Source: Clostridiales bacterium
Lineage (GTDB): Bacteria > Bacillota > Clostridia > Lachnospirales > CAG-274
Length of the DNA: 8,231 nt
Assembly: GCA_021203425.1 (NCBI GenBank)
Contig: JAJQBF010000216.1
Location: 1 to 8,231 of the forward strand
Reading direction: 5' to 3'
The translations under genes and the position numbers were made by a program. The notes below the pieces were generated by a model. The model saw only the letters and a list, made by a program, of their open reading frames with translations, made no database searches and was not told where the DNA came from. Positions 1-6,936 of this stretch are shown here, one piece after another. Every line of letters begins with the position of its first letter. Position 1 is the stretch's first letter.

Positions 1-943
1 AAAGATTATAAAAAAACTCAAGTATCACCCTTTTCGGCAAATAAGTTTCTTCGGATATTTCTTCACTGTATTCATCTGCAATGCACCGCATATCAGACAA
101 ATCGCTGAGCAAGGCCCCTTCGGGAAATATAAGCCGAATATTATATTTATCAGTATATAATCTTACGGCAGTATCGGCATATAAGTTATAATCAGTGTTA
201 TATCTTGACATAATCATAGAGCCGAAATTCAAATATACCATATCACGCCTGTAATTATATAAAGCAGTGTTTATAAAATTGGCCACAGGGGATTCTGAAT
301 TTGTGAAGGAATTAAAGCACATTACCCTGAAACCTAATTTCTTTGAAAACAGCTTATATATTTCCAAAAGCAGCAAAGGAGGAATATCTCTGGGCAGAAC
401 GTAATTTCCGTTATACAGCATAATATCCGGCTGTTTAAAATAAATCAGGTCGTCTGTCAATGTGTCTAAGTCCAAATCCTTAATGGTTATTTCGGGAATA
501 TTGCCTCGGCCGTTTTTTAAAGCGACTAAAGTTAAATATTCTATATACATAGGAGATGAACAGAGCTTGTTTTCAAACTCGGAAAAATTCTCGTAAAGAG
601 AATTATTGCCTTTATTATCTCCGCCGGGTATATTGACCCTGCTTAAATAAAACATTTCCAAATTTGCCGAATTTCCCGTAAAGCTGTCGTTTATGTCTGC
701 CGAAATTCTGTAAAAGACATATTCCAAACTATCGCCTTGATTGAAATTAAAGATATCACTGTCATCGGATTTCCCGTTTTCGTTATATACAAGCTCTGAG
801 CTCAGCATATAGCCGTCACGCCATTCAGGCGGATTTAAAAAGAAGTCGGTTTTTATGTCTATGCTCTTTTTTAAAAATATCGACTGACCGAAGCATTTTG
901 TAACCAAAATATCCGTTGTTTCATTCATAATAAAATTTTTCAT
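1..943 (-). CDS. Hypothetical protein, fourth gene of the MoxR/VWA operon (3' end outside window)
   Basis: An open frame runs from an ATG at 943 to the window edge without a stop, giving 314 residues; the C-terminus is missing. An AGGGATG-like ribosome binding site lies 8-9 bases before the ATG, within the 15-base gap after the preceding gene, so it is co-transcribed with the MoxR/VWA genes. I do not recognise a family. The protein has no signal peptide, membrane segment or cysteine cluster; it is acidic and rich in Asn, Asp, Tyr and Phe, and looks like a soluble cytoplasmic protein. Residues about 25-55 (KSIDIKTDF, then PPEWRDGYML and VYNENG) resemble the C-terminal part of the neighbouring protein at 959-1664, which has KITVKPDFPPDTQGYIL and KYNDG. 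This suggests the two share a domain. Despite several A/T homopolymers, the frame is intact. A partner or substrate of the upstream ATPase/VWA pair is an inference from position only. Confidence 0.8.
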   Translation of the reverse strand, partial: MKNFIMNETTDILVTKCFGQSIFLKKSIDIKTDFFLNPPEWRDGYMLSSELVYNENGKSDDSDIFNFNQGDSLEYVFYRISADINDSFTGNSANLEMFYLSRVNIPGGDNKGNNSLYENFSEFENKLCSSPMYIEYLTLVALKNGRGNIPEITIKDLDLDTLTDDLIYFKQPDIMLYNGNYVLPRDIPPLLLLEIYKLFSKKLGFRVMCFNSFTNSESPVANFINTALYNYRRDMVYLNFGSMIMSRYNTDYNLYADTAVRLYTDKYNIRLIFPEGALLSDLSDMRCIADEYSEEISEETYLPKRVILEFFYNL

Positions 944-958
944 AAAATCACATCCCTG

Positions 959-1276
959 TTAATACACAACCTCAAGCCAGTCGAAGTTTGCTTCATATAC
1001 ACTCAGATTTAAAACAGAATCTCTGCTCTCTTTTATATCGACGTTTTTCGCTATGTCTAAAATTCCGTCATTATATTTTGCTTTTAATATATAGCCCTGC
1101 GTGTCCGGCGGAAAATCGGGCTTTACGGTTATTTTCACCTTCATACTCAATAACAGGTTTTCGGTATATCTCAGCAGCACATCTCCCGTATACATTCTGC
1201 CTAAAATTGTATCGGAAAACATATCCGGTTCATATAAAAACAGGTTGTTTATTTTGGAGAACACCAAAAAAATCAC
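959..1276 (-). CDS. Hypothetical protein, C-terminal part of a frameshifted gene (whole gene 959-1664)
   Basis: This 105-residue frame overlaps the end of the preceding frame by 47 bases. It has only a GTG as nominal start, with no ribosome binding site. It is best read as the second half of the gene starting at 1664. Changing the seven-T coding-strand run (positions 1266-1272) to six joins the halves through SDFLVFSKINN into one 234-residue protein. The region after the join contains KITVKPDFPPDTQGYIL and KYNDG, which resemble the N-terminal region of the next gene downstream (PPEWRDGYML and VYNENG). It ends in a hydrophobic/aromatic tail (NFDWLEVVY) before the TAA. No known family is recognised, and no function is proposed. 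Confidence 0.6.
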   Translation of the reverse strand: MIFLVFSKINNLFLYEPDMFSDTILGRMYTGDVLLRYTENLLLSMKVKITVKPDFPPDTQGYILKAKYNDGILDIAKNVDIKESRDSVLNLSVYEANFDWLEVVY

Positions 1277-1664
1277 TTATTGTATGTCTGCTGTTTAAAG
1301 GCTCCTTTATCGATATGGATTTTAAAGCAAGGTTTTTGTCTTCGTCAATAAACATTTCCAAAAGCAGCTCACCGTCGGCGCTGCCTGAGGAAAGGCTTTC
1401 TGTTTTCTGAGAATAGAATATATCAACATTCTTGTTTCCGTAGGCCTTTGCAGCTCTGAAATAATCTGCGGAAAAATTGTTTCCCGTCAGCTTCTCCGAA
1501 AACAAAAGGAGCTTATCTTCCATTGAAACGGAATCGGTTTTGCCGTTTGACACGCAGTTTAAATATTTTTTAAAATTTGTCATTTCACGATTTATATTTA
1601 ATTCGGTTGTACTGTGAATATAGTCAAAATATGCATCCTTTACTTTCTGATTAACATTTATCAT
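1230..1664 (-). CDS. Hypothetical protein, N-terminal part of a frameshifted gene (whole gene 959-1664)
   Basis: The third gene of the operon starts with an ATG at 1664, preceded by an AAGGGTG ribosome binding site about 8 bases upstream, inside the 19-base gap after the VWA gene. As given, the frame stops after 144 residues. The last 11 or so (GVLQNKQPVFI) are probably out of frame, because the coding pattern continues in another frame after a homopolymer at 1266-1272. The reconstructed protein is 234 residues. The N-terminus looks mainly helical and charged (INVNQKVKDAYFDYIHSTT, then KLLLFSEKLT), followed by a probable beta-rich half. There is no signal peptide, membrane span or catalytic motif, and I recognise no family. 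Its place between the VWA protein and a possible paralogue suggests a component handled by the MoxR/VWA pair, but this is inference only. Confidence 0.7.
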   Translation of the reverse strand: MINVNQKVKDAYFDYIHSTTELNINREMTNFKKYLNCVSNGKTDSVSMEDKLLLFSEKLTGNNFSADYFRAAKAYGNKNVDIFYSQKTESLSSGSADGELLLEMFIDEDKNLALKSISIKEPLNSRHTISDFFGVLQNKQPVFI

Positions 1665-1683
1665 TTTTCAGCACCCTTTCTGT

Positions 1684-2880
1684 TTAGAATTTTCCGTATT
1701 CATTAATAGGCAATACCTTCAGCCGTTTTGGGCTAATTCCTTTTACAGCGCTGAGGTAATCCTTGTTTGCCGTTGTAATAATAAATATAAACTTAGACAG
1801 CCTGTCTTCTTTTTTCATATATGAAGCAAGGACCTCCAAGTCAAAGCCGCCGTCTGTAACAACGATATTTAAGGCTTTGCCCTTGTCGGGCTGAGTGCTT
1901 ATGAATTTTGTTACACAGTTTATATCCGTGCCTCCGATGTGTGCCGGAGAGCCTATAATTTTTCCGTTTACACATTTCATATGGCTTACGGCAGTGTTAA
2001 ATTCATAAGCAAGAGTATCCCTGGGAAAGAAACTTTGGGCGCTTTTAATAAGAGATTTGAATATATTAAAATCTTCTGAGGTCATTGAGCCGGAAGAATC
2101 CAAAAATACTCTCAGCCTGTCTACTTCACAGCTTAGAGCCTTTTCACACTGTGAAGGCAAAATAAACTCTGTCATGGCAAACTTTTTGTTGGGTCGTCTG
2201 TAGGAGCTGTTTACATCGGGAACATAACCCATAATCATACTTTGAGCCTTTTTCCACCATACGGAGGATACCTTATACAGTCTCTTATGGGTTTCGGCTA
2301 TTCTTTTGCCGAAACCGCTGTTATCATAGGCTATGGGTGATTCATCCAGATATCTTTTGGCTTCGGATAAAAGCTCCTTATATGTATTCATATCCATGCT
2401 TGCCTTGTCTTTATTTAGTATGGAGGAAAACTCTGAAGCGTATTCATTTACGCTTTTAGGCTCACCGCTGTCTGTGCTAGGGTTGCCTTCGGAACTGTCC
2501 TTATTTTCAGTGCGGACGTTGTTTTCATTTCCCAAATTTTCCGAATTGCCGGTGCTTATATTGCCTTCGCCGTTTTCACTGCCCCTGTTTATGCTGTTTG
2601 TGCCGTTTTCACTGCCCCTGCTTTTATTGGCTGCATTTCCGGGGCTGATGCCGTCTGCTTTGCTTAAATTCCCGAAGCCGCCTTCGGTTTCGTTTTGGTT
2701 GTTTTGGTTCTCTGAACCCGAACATCCTTCGCCTCCGTTTCCCGAATTTTCCGAATTATCGGCCTTCCTTGACATTACTTTTTCGCCTTGGCCTTGAAGC
2801 TGCATCATTGTCTGCTTTGTAAGCTCGGGGGGAATATTTATCAAAAAAATTTCCGTTCGGGATACAAGAAATACCGACAA
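1684..2880 (-). CDS. DUF2201-type VWA domain protein, C-terminal part (whole gene 1684-3648, frameshifted)
   Basis: This frame carries the linker and VWA-like domain of a DUF2201 protein. Within the 398-residue frame, residues about 40-145 are a low-complexity Ser/Asn/Gly/Glu linker. Residues 208-243 show the family pattern before the VWA fold (WWKKAQSMI, SSYRRPNKKF, ILPSQ). The MIDAS metal site is complete: D261-S-S263-G-S265, T318 in GGTD and D343 in VTDGG. An Mg2+-binding, partner-engaging VWA domain is therefore likely functional. The TTG start at 2880 is only nominal; the true N-terminus is probably the frame beginning at 3648. Joining needs one extra A at the run 3007-3012 and one base fewer at 2843-2849 (or at the adjacent run of six Gs, 2827-2832), giving 654 residues with a middle segment in a third frame. 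VWA proteins paired with MoxR ATPases (RavA-ViaA, NorQ-NorD) act in assembly or remodelling of target proteins; the target here is unknown. Confidence 0.85.
   Translation of the reverse strand: MSVFLVSRTEIFLINIPPELTKQTMMQLQGQGEKVMSRKADNSENSGNGGEGCSGSENQNNQNETEGGFGNLSKADGISPGNAANKSRGSENGTNSINRGSENGEGNISTGNSENLGNENNVRTENKDSSEGNPSTDSGEPKSVNEYASEFSSILNKDKASMDMNTYKELLSEAKRYLDESPIAYDNSGFGKRIAETHKRLYKVSSVWWKKAQSMIMGYVPDVNSSYRRPNKKFAMTEFILPSQCEKALSCEVDRLRVFLDSSGSMTSEDFNIFKSLIKSAQSFFPRDTLAYEFNTAVSHMKCVNGKIIGSPAHIGGTDINCVTKFISTQPDKGKALNIVVTDGGFDLEVLASYMKKEDRLSKFIFIITTANKDYLSAVKGISPKRLKVLPINEYGKF
2569..2620 (-). repeat. Short tandem repeat in the VWA-protein linker
   Basis: A 19-base sequence occurs twice without mismatch, at 2569-2587 and 2602-2620, a 33-base (11-codon) period. 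It encodes two RGSENG units (RGSENGTNSIN followed by RGSENGEGNIS) inside the hydrophilic linker between the N-terminal domain and the VWA domain. Because the period is a multiple of three, gain or loss of units would change linker length without breaking the frame. Confidence 0.7.
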
Positions 2881-2925
2881 AACCTCTTGAAATACGTCCT
2901 AAAGAGCTTGTGGTTATACTGAATT

Positions 2926-3648
2926 TTATATCAGTATAGGGACCGACAGTCTTATTTCTGCATAAATTATAACCATTCGCCAATTGGTCTGAAACCGAGT
3001 TAAGGCTTTTTTGTTCCATTCATCTTTAAAGGACGTTAATGAATCGGCATCATCAATATATTTTACATATCTTTTATTACAATCCGTATATACACCGAAG
3101 GACTTATGAATATAGCTTAACAGCTTTTCAGAGGGTTTTATCAAAGCTCTGCTTACGCCGGCATCTCCGGGGCGGCAGAGCAAAAGTGTGTTGCAAAGCA
3201 TATTTTGAACCCTTGCAAACATCATTTCAGCCTCAAGCTTAACAATGTCTTTCTCAACAACGGAATCTGATATTTCTATGTTTTTTTCTATTCTGAACCC
3301 CAGCAAAACCTGTGTAAACTCTTTAACTGTCATATACATAATATCGTCTAAGGGCAGCTCCCAAAATTTATCGGAAATATATATTTCCTTCCCGTTGCAG
3401 AGTATGTCTGCTTTTCCCTCTGTGTGAACCACAGGCAGATATACAAGGGGAATCATAACTGGAGCATAGCCGATTATTCTCATTTTTGTATATTCCCATA
3501 TGTCTTCTTTGGTCATTTGAACGGCTTTTTTATTCGGCTTTTGCGTATGACCGTATTTACCGCCGTATTTTAGGCTGTTTTCGGTTTGATTTTTTTCGGC
3601 TGTTTCGGATATTACAGCTTTTATTGTTTTTTTCTTAGCCCACGACAT
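2926..3648 (-). CDS. DUF2201 N-terminal (metallopeptidase-like) domain, N-terminal part of the frameshifted VWA gene
   Basis: The ATG at 3648 has an AGGAGGG site six bases upstream, in the 19-base gap after the ATPase gene. Residues 1-40 are basic, with a Gly/Lys-rich patch; residues about 55-215 match the general layout of the DUF2201 N-terminal domain, a putative metallopeptidase domain normally fused to a VWA domain. Where the family carries a zinc-binding HExxH helix, this protein appears to have VKEFTQVLLGF (residues 108-118), which keeps the Glu but not the His pair. If that alignment is right, it cannot be a zinc protease. As given, the frame stops after 240 residues. The last 26 or so are probably out of frame: adding one A to the coding-strand run at 3007-3012 continues into another frame, about 2846-3007, with SLNSVSDQLANGYNL. 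That frame leads to the VWA half at 1684-2880. Domain assignment is moderate, resting mainly on the VWA half and the ATPase neighbour. Confidence 0.75.
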   Translation of the reverse strand: MSWAKKKTIKAVISETAEKNQTENSLKYGGKYGHTQKPNKKAVQMTKEDIWEYTKMRIIGYAPVMIPLVYLPVVHTEGKADILCNGKEIYISDKFWELPLDDIMYMTVKEFTQVLLGFRIEKNIEISDSVVEKDIVKLEAEMMFARVQNMLCNTLLLCRPGDAGVSRALIKPSEKLLSYIHKSFGVYTDCNKRYVKYIDDADSLTSFKDEWNKKALTRFQTNWRMVIIYAEIRLSVPILI

Positions 3649-3667
3649 ATTGTCCCTCCTAACTGTA

Positions 3668-4930
3668 TTACACTCTGAATTTTTTGTTTTGCATATATGA
3701 CGTCAATGTATTAATCATTTCCGTACAATTGCTTGTATGTAATTCCACAGTCAATTCTCTTCTGGCAACCTCCGACATTTGATTATACATAACTATAAGT
3801 GTTTGCGGACGAACCTTTATATAAATAAGCCATTTTATAATAGCCTTTTTAATGTCGTCATCTGTTCCTCTGCTGCCCATAAGGGAGGATATATAAACCT
3901 GTACGTCCTGATTATTCATAAATGTTTCCTGCGGGGGCAGCTTACGGTCGGGCTTGCCGTTTAACCATTTTGCCTCTTTTATATCGGCAAGTGATATACA
4001 TTGTCTCCTTTTGTATTTTCTGAAAAAATCCGCTCCTCTTTCAGCGCCCATAAGGCCGCACAGCCTTGCCTTGAGTACATTATCCTCGGAAACATATTCA
4101 GCCGCCTTGTCTTTGTTTTGTGAAGCAAGCTCCGCCAGTTTTTCATGAGCCTTCAATACATTGCTTACAAATTCATAGGTTCTCGGGGTTGTAAAAATAT
4201 AATTTTTACATTCTTCATCTCCGGACATTTCAAGCTCGGCGTTGTATGAATGAAGCACATCGTCTATACCTTCTTTTTCTCCGGAGGTATGTGTTATAAA
4301 GCCTTCCAAATATTCTATTACAGCCGGGTGAAAATCATTGTCTTTAAAATATTGAAGTGTTTCCTTTGCATCGGGCTTGATTTCGAGTATAAGCATACGG
4401 TCCCTTACAGGGGCGAGAAGCCTGTCATATATGCCTCCGTCTTCTTCTCTGTTTCCGGCACAGCCCTGATACCATGTGTCGGGCATAACATAATCGTTTA
4501 TTTTCCTATCAAGTATAAACTGATACATAATTGATTTAACAGCCGGTTCTTTAACCTGATTAAGCTCGTCCATAAGAATAATTCCATATTTCGGCAGGGC
4601 TTTGTTTACCCCCGGAAGCACTGCGTCTTTCATCCATTTCATAACCCAAGTGCCGTCCGGCTGCTGCTCCGGGTGGGGGATTCCCTGAATATCGGAAGCC
4701 GACATTGTGGCAAGTCTCATGTCCAAAAAGCCCCATTTTTCACCTGTATATTCCGACATAAAGTCAACTATGCTTCTGAAAATCGCAGACTTCCCTATAC
4801 CCATTGTGCCTTCAAGATATACAGTGTTATAATAATGTTCGCCTTTATGTTCAGTGTATAAGTCGGATAAAATTTCACTTATAATAACCTTTTTCGCTGT
4901 TTCCAATGAAACCTTCATTTTTCTTCCCAT
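3668..4930 (-). CDS. MoxR-type AAA+ ATPase (AAA_5-like)
   Basis: This intact 420-residue AAA+ ATPase is the first gene of the minus-strand operon. Visible motifs are Walker A GTMGIGKS (41-48), Walker B ILMDE (118-122), sensor 1 Asn160 in GNREED, arginine-finger candidates in DRLLAPVRDR (169-178) and a sensor 2 motif TPRTYE (248-253, R250). This order and spacing fit MoxR-like ATPases, which typically form hexameric rings and work with a VWA-domain protein, here encoded 19 bases downstream. The C-terminal 130 residues (about 290-420) are helical, charged and probably lid or partner-binding. The ATG at 4930 is chosen for its AGGAGG site seven bases upstream; an internal ATG at codon 5 is less well placed. 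By analogy with RavA-ViaA or NorQ-NorD it would use ATP hydrolysis to remodel or load a target complex in the cytoplasm; the target is not identifiable. Confidence 0.9.
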   Translation of the reverse strand: MGRKMKVSLETAKKVIISEILSDLYTEHKGEHYYNTVYLEGTMGIGKSAIFRSIVDFMSEYTGEKWGFLDMRLATMSASDIQGIPHPEQQPDGTWVMKWMKDAVLPGVNKALPKYGIILMDELNQVKEPAVKSIMYQFILDRKINDYVMPDTWYQGCAGNREEDGGIYDRLLAPVRDRMLILEIKPDAKETLQYFKDNDFHPAVIEYLEGFITHTSGEKEGIDDVLHSYNAELEMSGDEECKNYIFTTPRTYEFVSNVLKAHEKLAELASQNKDKAAEYVSEDNVLKARLCGLMGAERGADFFRKYKRRQCISLADIKEAKWLNGKPDRKLPPQETFMNNQDVQVYISSLMGSRGTDDDIKKAIIKWLIYIKVRPQTLIVMYNQMSEVARRELTVELHTSNCTEMINTLTSYMQNKKFRV

Positions 4931-5054
4931 TTTTATTCCTCCTATCTCAATTTTAAACAGTACGGAAAATAAACCGAAAACCTATAAGGAAATGTTTATT
5001 TAAAGAAAATTCAATTTCTCGGCATTTTCCCTAAATTAACTATTGCGTATACAT

Positions 5055-5083
5055 ATTCTATCATATTGTCGCAAGAAATGCAA
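5055..5083 (-). promoter_or_regulatory. Probable promoter of the MoxR/VWA operon
   Basis: On the minus strand, TTGCAT (5083-5078) and TAGAAT (5060-5055) are separated by 17 bases, fitting a vegetative sigma-factor promoter with a good -10 and a weak -35. An alternative pair, TTGCGA and TATACG, lies slightly downstream. Transcription would start near 5048, leaving a leader of roughly 118 bases before the ATPase ATG; I see no riboswitch or terminator in the leader. The -35 overlaps a GCAACCATT motif copy. Confidence 0.5.
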
Positions 5084-5150
5084 CCATTTTTTGGTTGGCT
5101 AGGGTTTATTATCCTTCGCAACCATTTGCAACCGTTAATGGTTGCAAATG
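5079..5150. promoter_or_regulatory. Operator-like cluster of GCAACCATT repeats with an 11+11 inverted repeat
   Basis: GCAACCATT occurs at 5080-5088 and 5118-5126 and in inverted form at 5137-5145. The strongest structure is a perfect 11-base inverted repeat, CATTTGCAACC at 5123-5133 and GGTTGCAAATG at 5140-5150, around the centre GTTAAT. A smaller hairpin (CAACCA, five Ts, TGGTTG) lies at 5081-5097. The copy at 5080 overlaps the putative -35 of the operon and the others lie just upstream. This arrangement is typical of sites bound cooperatively by a dimeric regulator. No candidate regulator gene is recognisable in the window. Confidence 0.55.
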
Positions 5151-5155
5151 ATTTT

Positions 5156-5760
5156 ATTTACAGTCTTTAGCTTTATTTATAGTATACATTTATTATGTGC
5201 AGAAAAAACTGCGCATATTTCTAAGCACCGAATTCAAATACAAATATAAGAGAATGCTTTTCAGCAAAGAGGGCAGGTTATGCATATACAGCATTGGAGA
5301 GGAACTTGCGGTTTCTTAATTTATTCTTCGCCTAAATTTTATAGAAAACTTCTATATGTGCCGCATACCATCATACTATAAAAGCTCCGATTGCTGCGTG
5401 CTTGACGTATTCTCGCAATCGTCCCTGTATTCGCCGCTACGCACTATCGTCCTACGCTGCTCATACCGGGGAGTTTGTCCGATATACAACCGGCTGTGCA
5501 AACCCTGTTTGCCCATCTGTCTGTCTATCGACAACGCTTTTATAGTAGAAAACGAAGCGCCCGAATTTGACACCAATACCGACATAGACACAGTTTCCGA
5601 CAATCTGTAACTTTTACATAGGGGTAAAACTCGGGCTGCTAAACCATAATCACATCTCAGGGGTGATACATATGTATTATAGAAATGTTTCGCAGTGTTG
5701 ATTTTGGTGGTAATCCTTTGTAAATCGGCTTTGTTATTTATCAAATCATATAAGATTATT
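5156..5760. other. Region without a confident gene; compositionally distinct stretch at about 5376-5640
   Basis: No gene can be supported here. The stretch at about 5376-5640 is visibly richer in G+C than its neighbours. It holds overlapping open frames on both strands: plus 5356-5610 (84 residues, Cys-rich, acidic end EFDTNTDIDTVSDNL) and minus 5376-5744 (122 residues). Neither has a convincing ribosome binding site or a family I recognise. A 33-codon frame at 5280-5381 follows a GAGGGCAGG sequence but is too short to support. The juxtaposition with phage and IS relics suggests debris from another mobile element. A small hairpin (GTGCAG, six As, CTGCGC) lies near 5196-5213 with no T-tract, so it is not a convincing terminator. 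Confidence 0.4.
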
Positions 5761-6118
5761 ATAAGAGCTGAGAGAACAAACTTGCTTAGTTCGGTCGGAG
5801 ATAAATACAGGGGGAAAACGCTTTGAACGTCTTATTAGAAAATTATGATATGTATTCCAAAATGCTTGAATAATATTCTGCAGGCACAGGGCCAATGACT
5901 GCGGAAACGGAGAAAACAGCCAATTCTTGGGAAGGTTCTTTAAACAGGCTTTCAAACGCATGGACATCTATAGCTAATAATGTAGTTGACTCAGATGAAT
6001 AATCACAGGAATCAATATGCTCAACTATTTGCTGAGTGTTATAGACAGCATAACACAAAAATTAGGTTCTTTGGGAACAATCGGTTTAGGTGCTGGGTTA
6101 CAAGCCGGATTTAAAAAT
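5761..6118 (+). pseudogene. Phage tail tape-measure protein relic
   Basis: Three consecutive frames join into one recognisable stretch of a Firmicute phage tail tape-measure protein, the long protein that sets tail length. Frame one (5761-5823) gives RAERTNLLSSVGDKYRGKTL. Frame two (5826-5999) gives NVLLENYDMYSKMLE, an in-frame TAA at 5871, then EKTANSWEGSLNRLSNAW and NNVVDSDE. Frame three (from 5999) gives IITGINMLNYLLSVIDSI, then GSLGTIGLGAGLQAGFKN. The NSWEGSLNRLSN and LGSLGTIGLGAGL blocks are the family-typical ones. About 115 residues survive of a protein usually 700 residues or more. There is no start or end and no neighbouring tail gene, so this is a fragment of a lost prophage. It cannot make a working protein. 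Confidence 0.8.
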
Positions 6119-6186
6119 GCGCTAAAATCTTTTGACGATAGCCTATATTTTTTTTCGATGGCTTTGATGCAAAGGAAGGTGGAGAC

Positions 6187-6680
6187 AAAATCTATGCAGA
6201 CAGCAGCAATTGTTATAATTCGCAATCATAACAAAAAGAGCGAATATCTATATTTGCTTAGCATCAACTGCACCTTGTCCGATGAAGAAATTGTCCGTAT
6301 TTAAGGCAAACATTGGTCAATATAATGCTTCTTTAAGACTCCAAAATCCTTATTAAAACTCAGCTTTGAATTTCAAAGCCGCAGTTTTGATATAACTGTA
6401 AGCTATACAACTGTTTTATTTATAAGATATATATTCTTGGAATGGTTGCGAAGAAATGAAAACGACCTATGGCGAGATATTCTTCTACCTTTGCGAATAC
6501 ATACAGGAAATTGACTTGACTACCTCACTACATAGTCTTATAACCTTATTCACAGAGCAGATCTTACAATTTTCGGCTGTTATCTCAAATATCATCAAAA
6601 GTAAAGTACAGAAGTGGATTAGTTCTCAGCCGTCATCTATTCAAATAATAATATTTACAGGTTTTAAATGGGAAAGTTGA
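6187..6680 (+). pseudogene. IS4-family transposase relic (C-terminal part)
   Basis: Reading through stops gives the C-terminal part of an IS4-type DDE transposase. The first block is IVIIRNHNKKSEYLYLLS, then LSDEEIVRI (about 6205-6301). The same frame continues as GKHWSI, CFFKTPKSLLKL, FQSRSFDITVSYTTVLFIRY and EWLRRNEND to about 6470. A frameshift then leads to TYGEIFFYLCEYIQEIDLTT and the tail, ending FKWES at the TGA at 6678-6680. The Y-(2)-R-(3)-E-(6)-K signature of IS4 transposases is destroyed: the Tyr is a TAA (6302-6304), the Arg a His and the catalytic Glu a TAA (6323-6325). The left part of the transposase and recognisable terminal inverted repeats are absent. The relic directly follows the tape-measure fragment and shares its last open frame (6017-6304), which is therefore a chance chimera. 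Confidence 0.8.
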
Positions 6681-6878
6681 GTTAAAAAGAAAAAGAATAA
6701 CAGAGAAGAGATTGCCAAAATTTTCCCCTTATCATTTACATAGTATTTAAGTTGCCGTTGTATAGGTATTTGTTGTTGCTGAGAATGTCAGACTAATTGA
6801 TATCTTCCAAATATTAGCCATCATGGCTTCGCATAATTCCAACTTTTGAGCGAATAATAAACTTGTAAAAGTTTTCTA

Positions 6879-6906
6879 TTTCGACAAGAAGAGGATTTTT
6901 GTCGGA
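6879..6906. promoter_or_regulatory. Possible pair of Spo0A boxes upstream of the SpoVT/AbrB-like gene
   Basis: TTCGACA at 6880-6886 is the exact reverse complement of the Spo0A box TGTCGAA. A second site, TGTCGGA at 6900-6906, is one base off and lies in the opposite orientation, so the two form an inverted repeat (TCGACAA/TTGTCGG with 11 bases between). They lie 30-57 bases before the ATG at 6937. Repression of abrB by Spo0A through such boxes is established in Bacillus; its use here is inference. No clear -35/-10 pair was found. Confidence 0.35.
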
Positions 6907-6936
6907 GCTTTGATTTTTTTAAAGAGGAGGCAGACT

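Noticed and set aside
988..1410. 140-residue plus-strand frame.
   Set aside because: It is antisense to the frameshifted operon gene, with no ribosome binding site or recognisable motif.
2333..2797. 154-residue plus-strand frame rich in Pro, Leu, Phe and Ser.
   Set aside because: It is the antisense shadow of the Ser/Asn/Gly/Glu-rich linker of the VWA protein.
6017..6304. 95-residue open frame as a novel protein.
   Set aside because: Its first part is tape-measure sequence and its last part IS4 transposase sequence; it is a chance joining of two relics.
6443..6455. A 13-base sequence (AATGGTTGCGAAG) that is the inverse of 5115-5127 in the operator cluster, as if flanking a mobile element.
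   Set aside because: It lies inside the transposase relic, encoding EWLRR, and a 13-base match is expected about once by chance in a window this size.
6456..6680. 74-residue open frame as an independent small gene.
   Set aside because: It reads as the C-terminal end of the IS4-family transposase, frameshifted from the upstream part, and has no ribosome binding site.
6681..6878. Possible right end and terminal inverted repeat of the IS4 element.
   Set aside because: No repeat matching any sequence at the left of the relic could be found, and the left end itself is missing.
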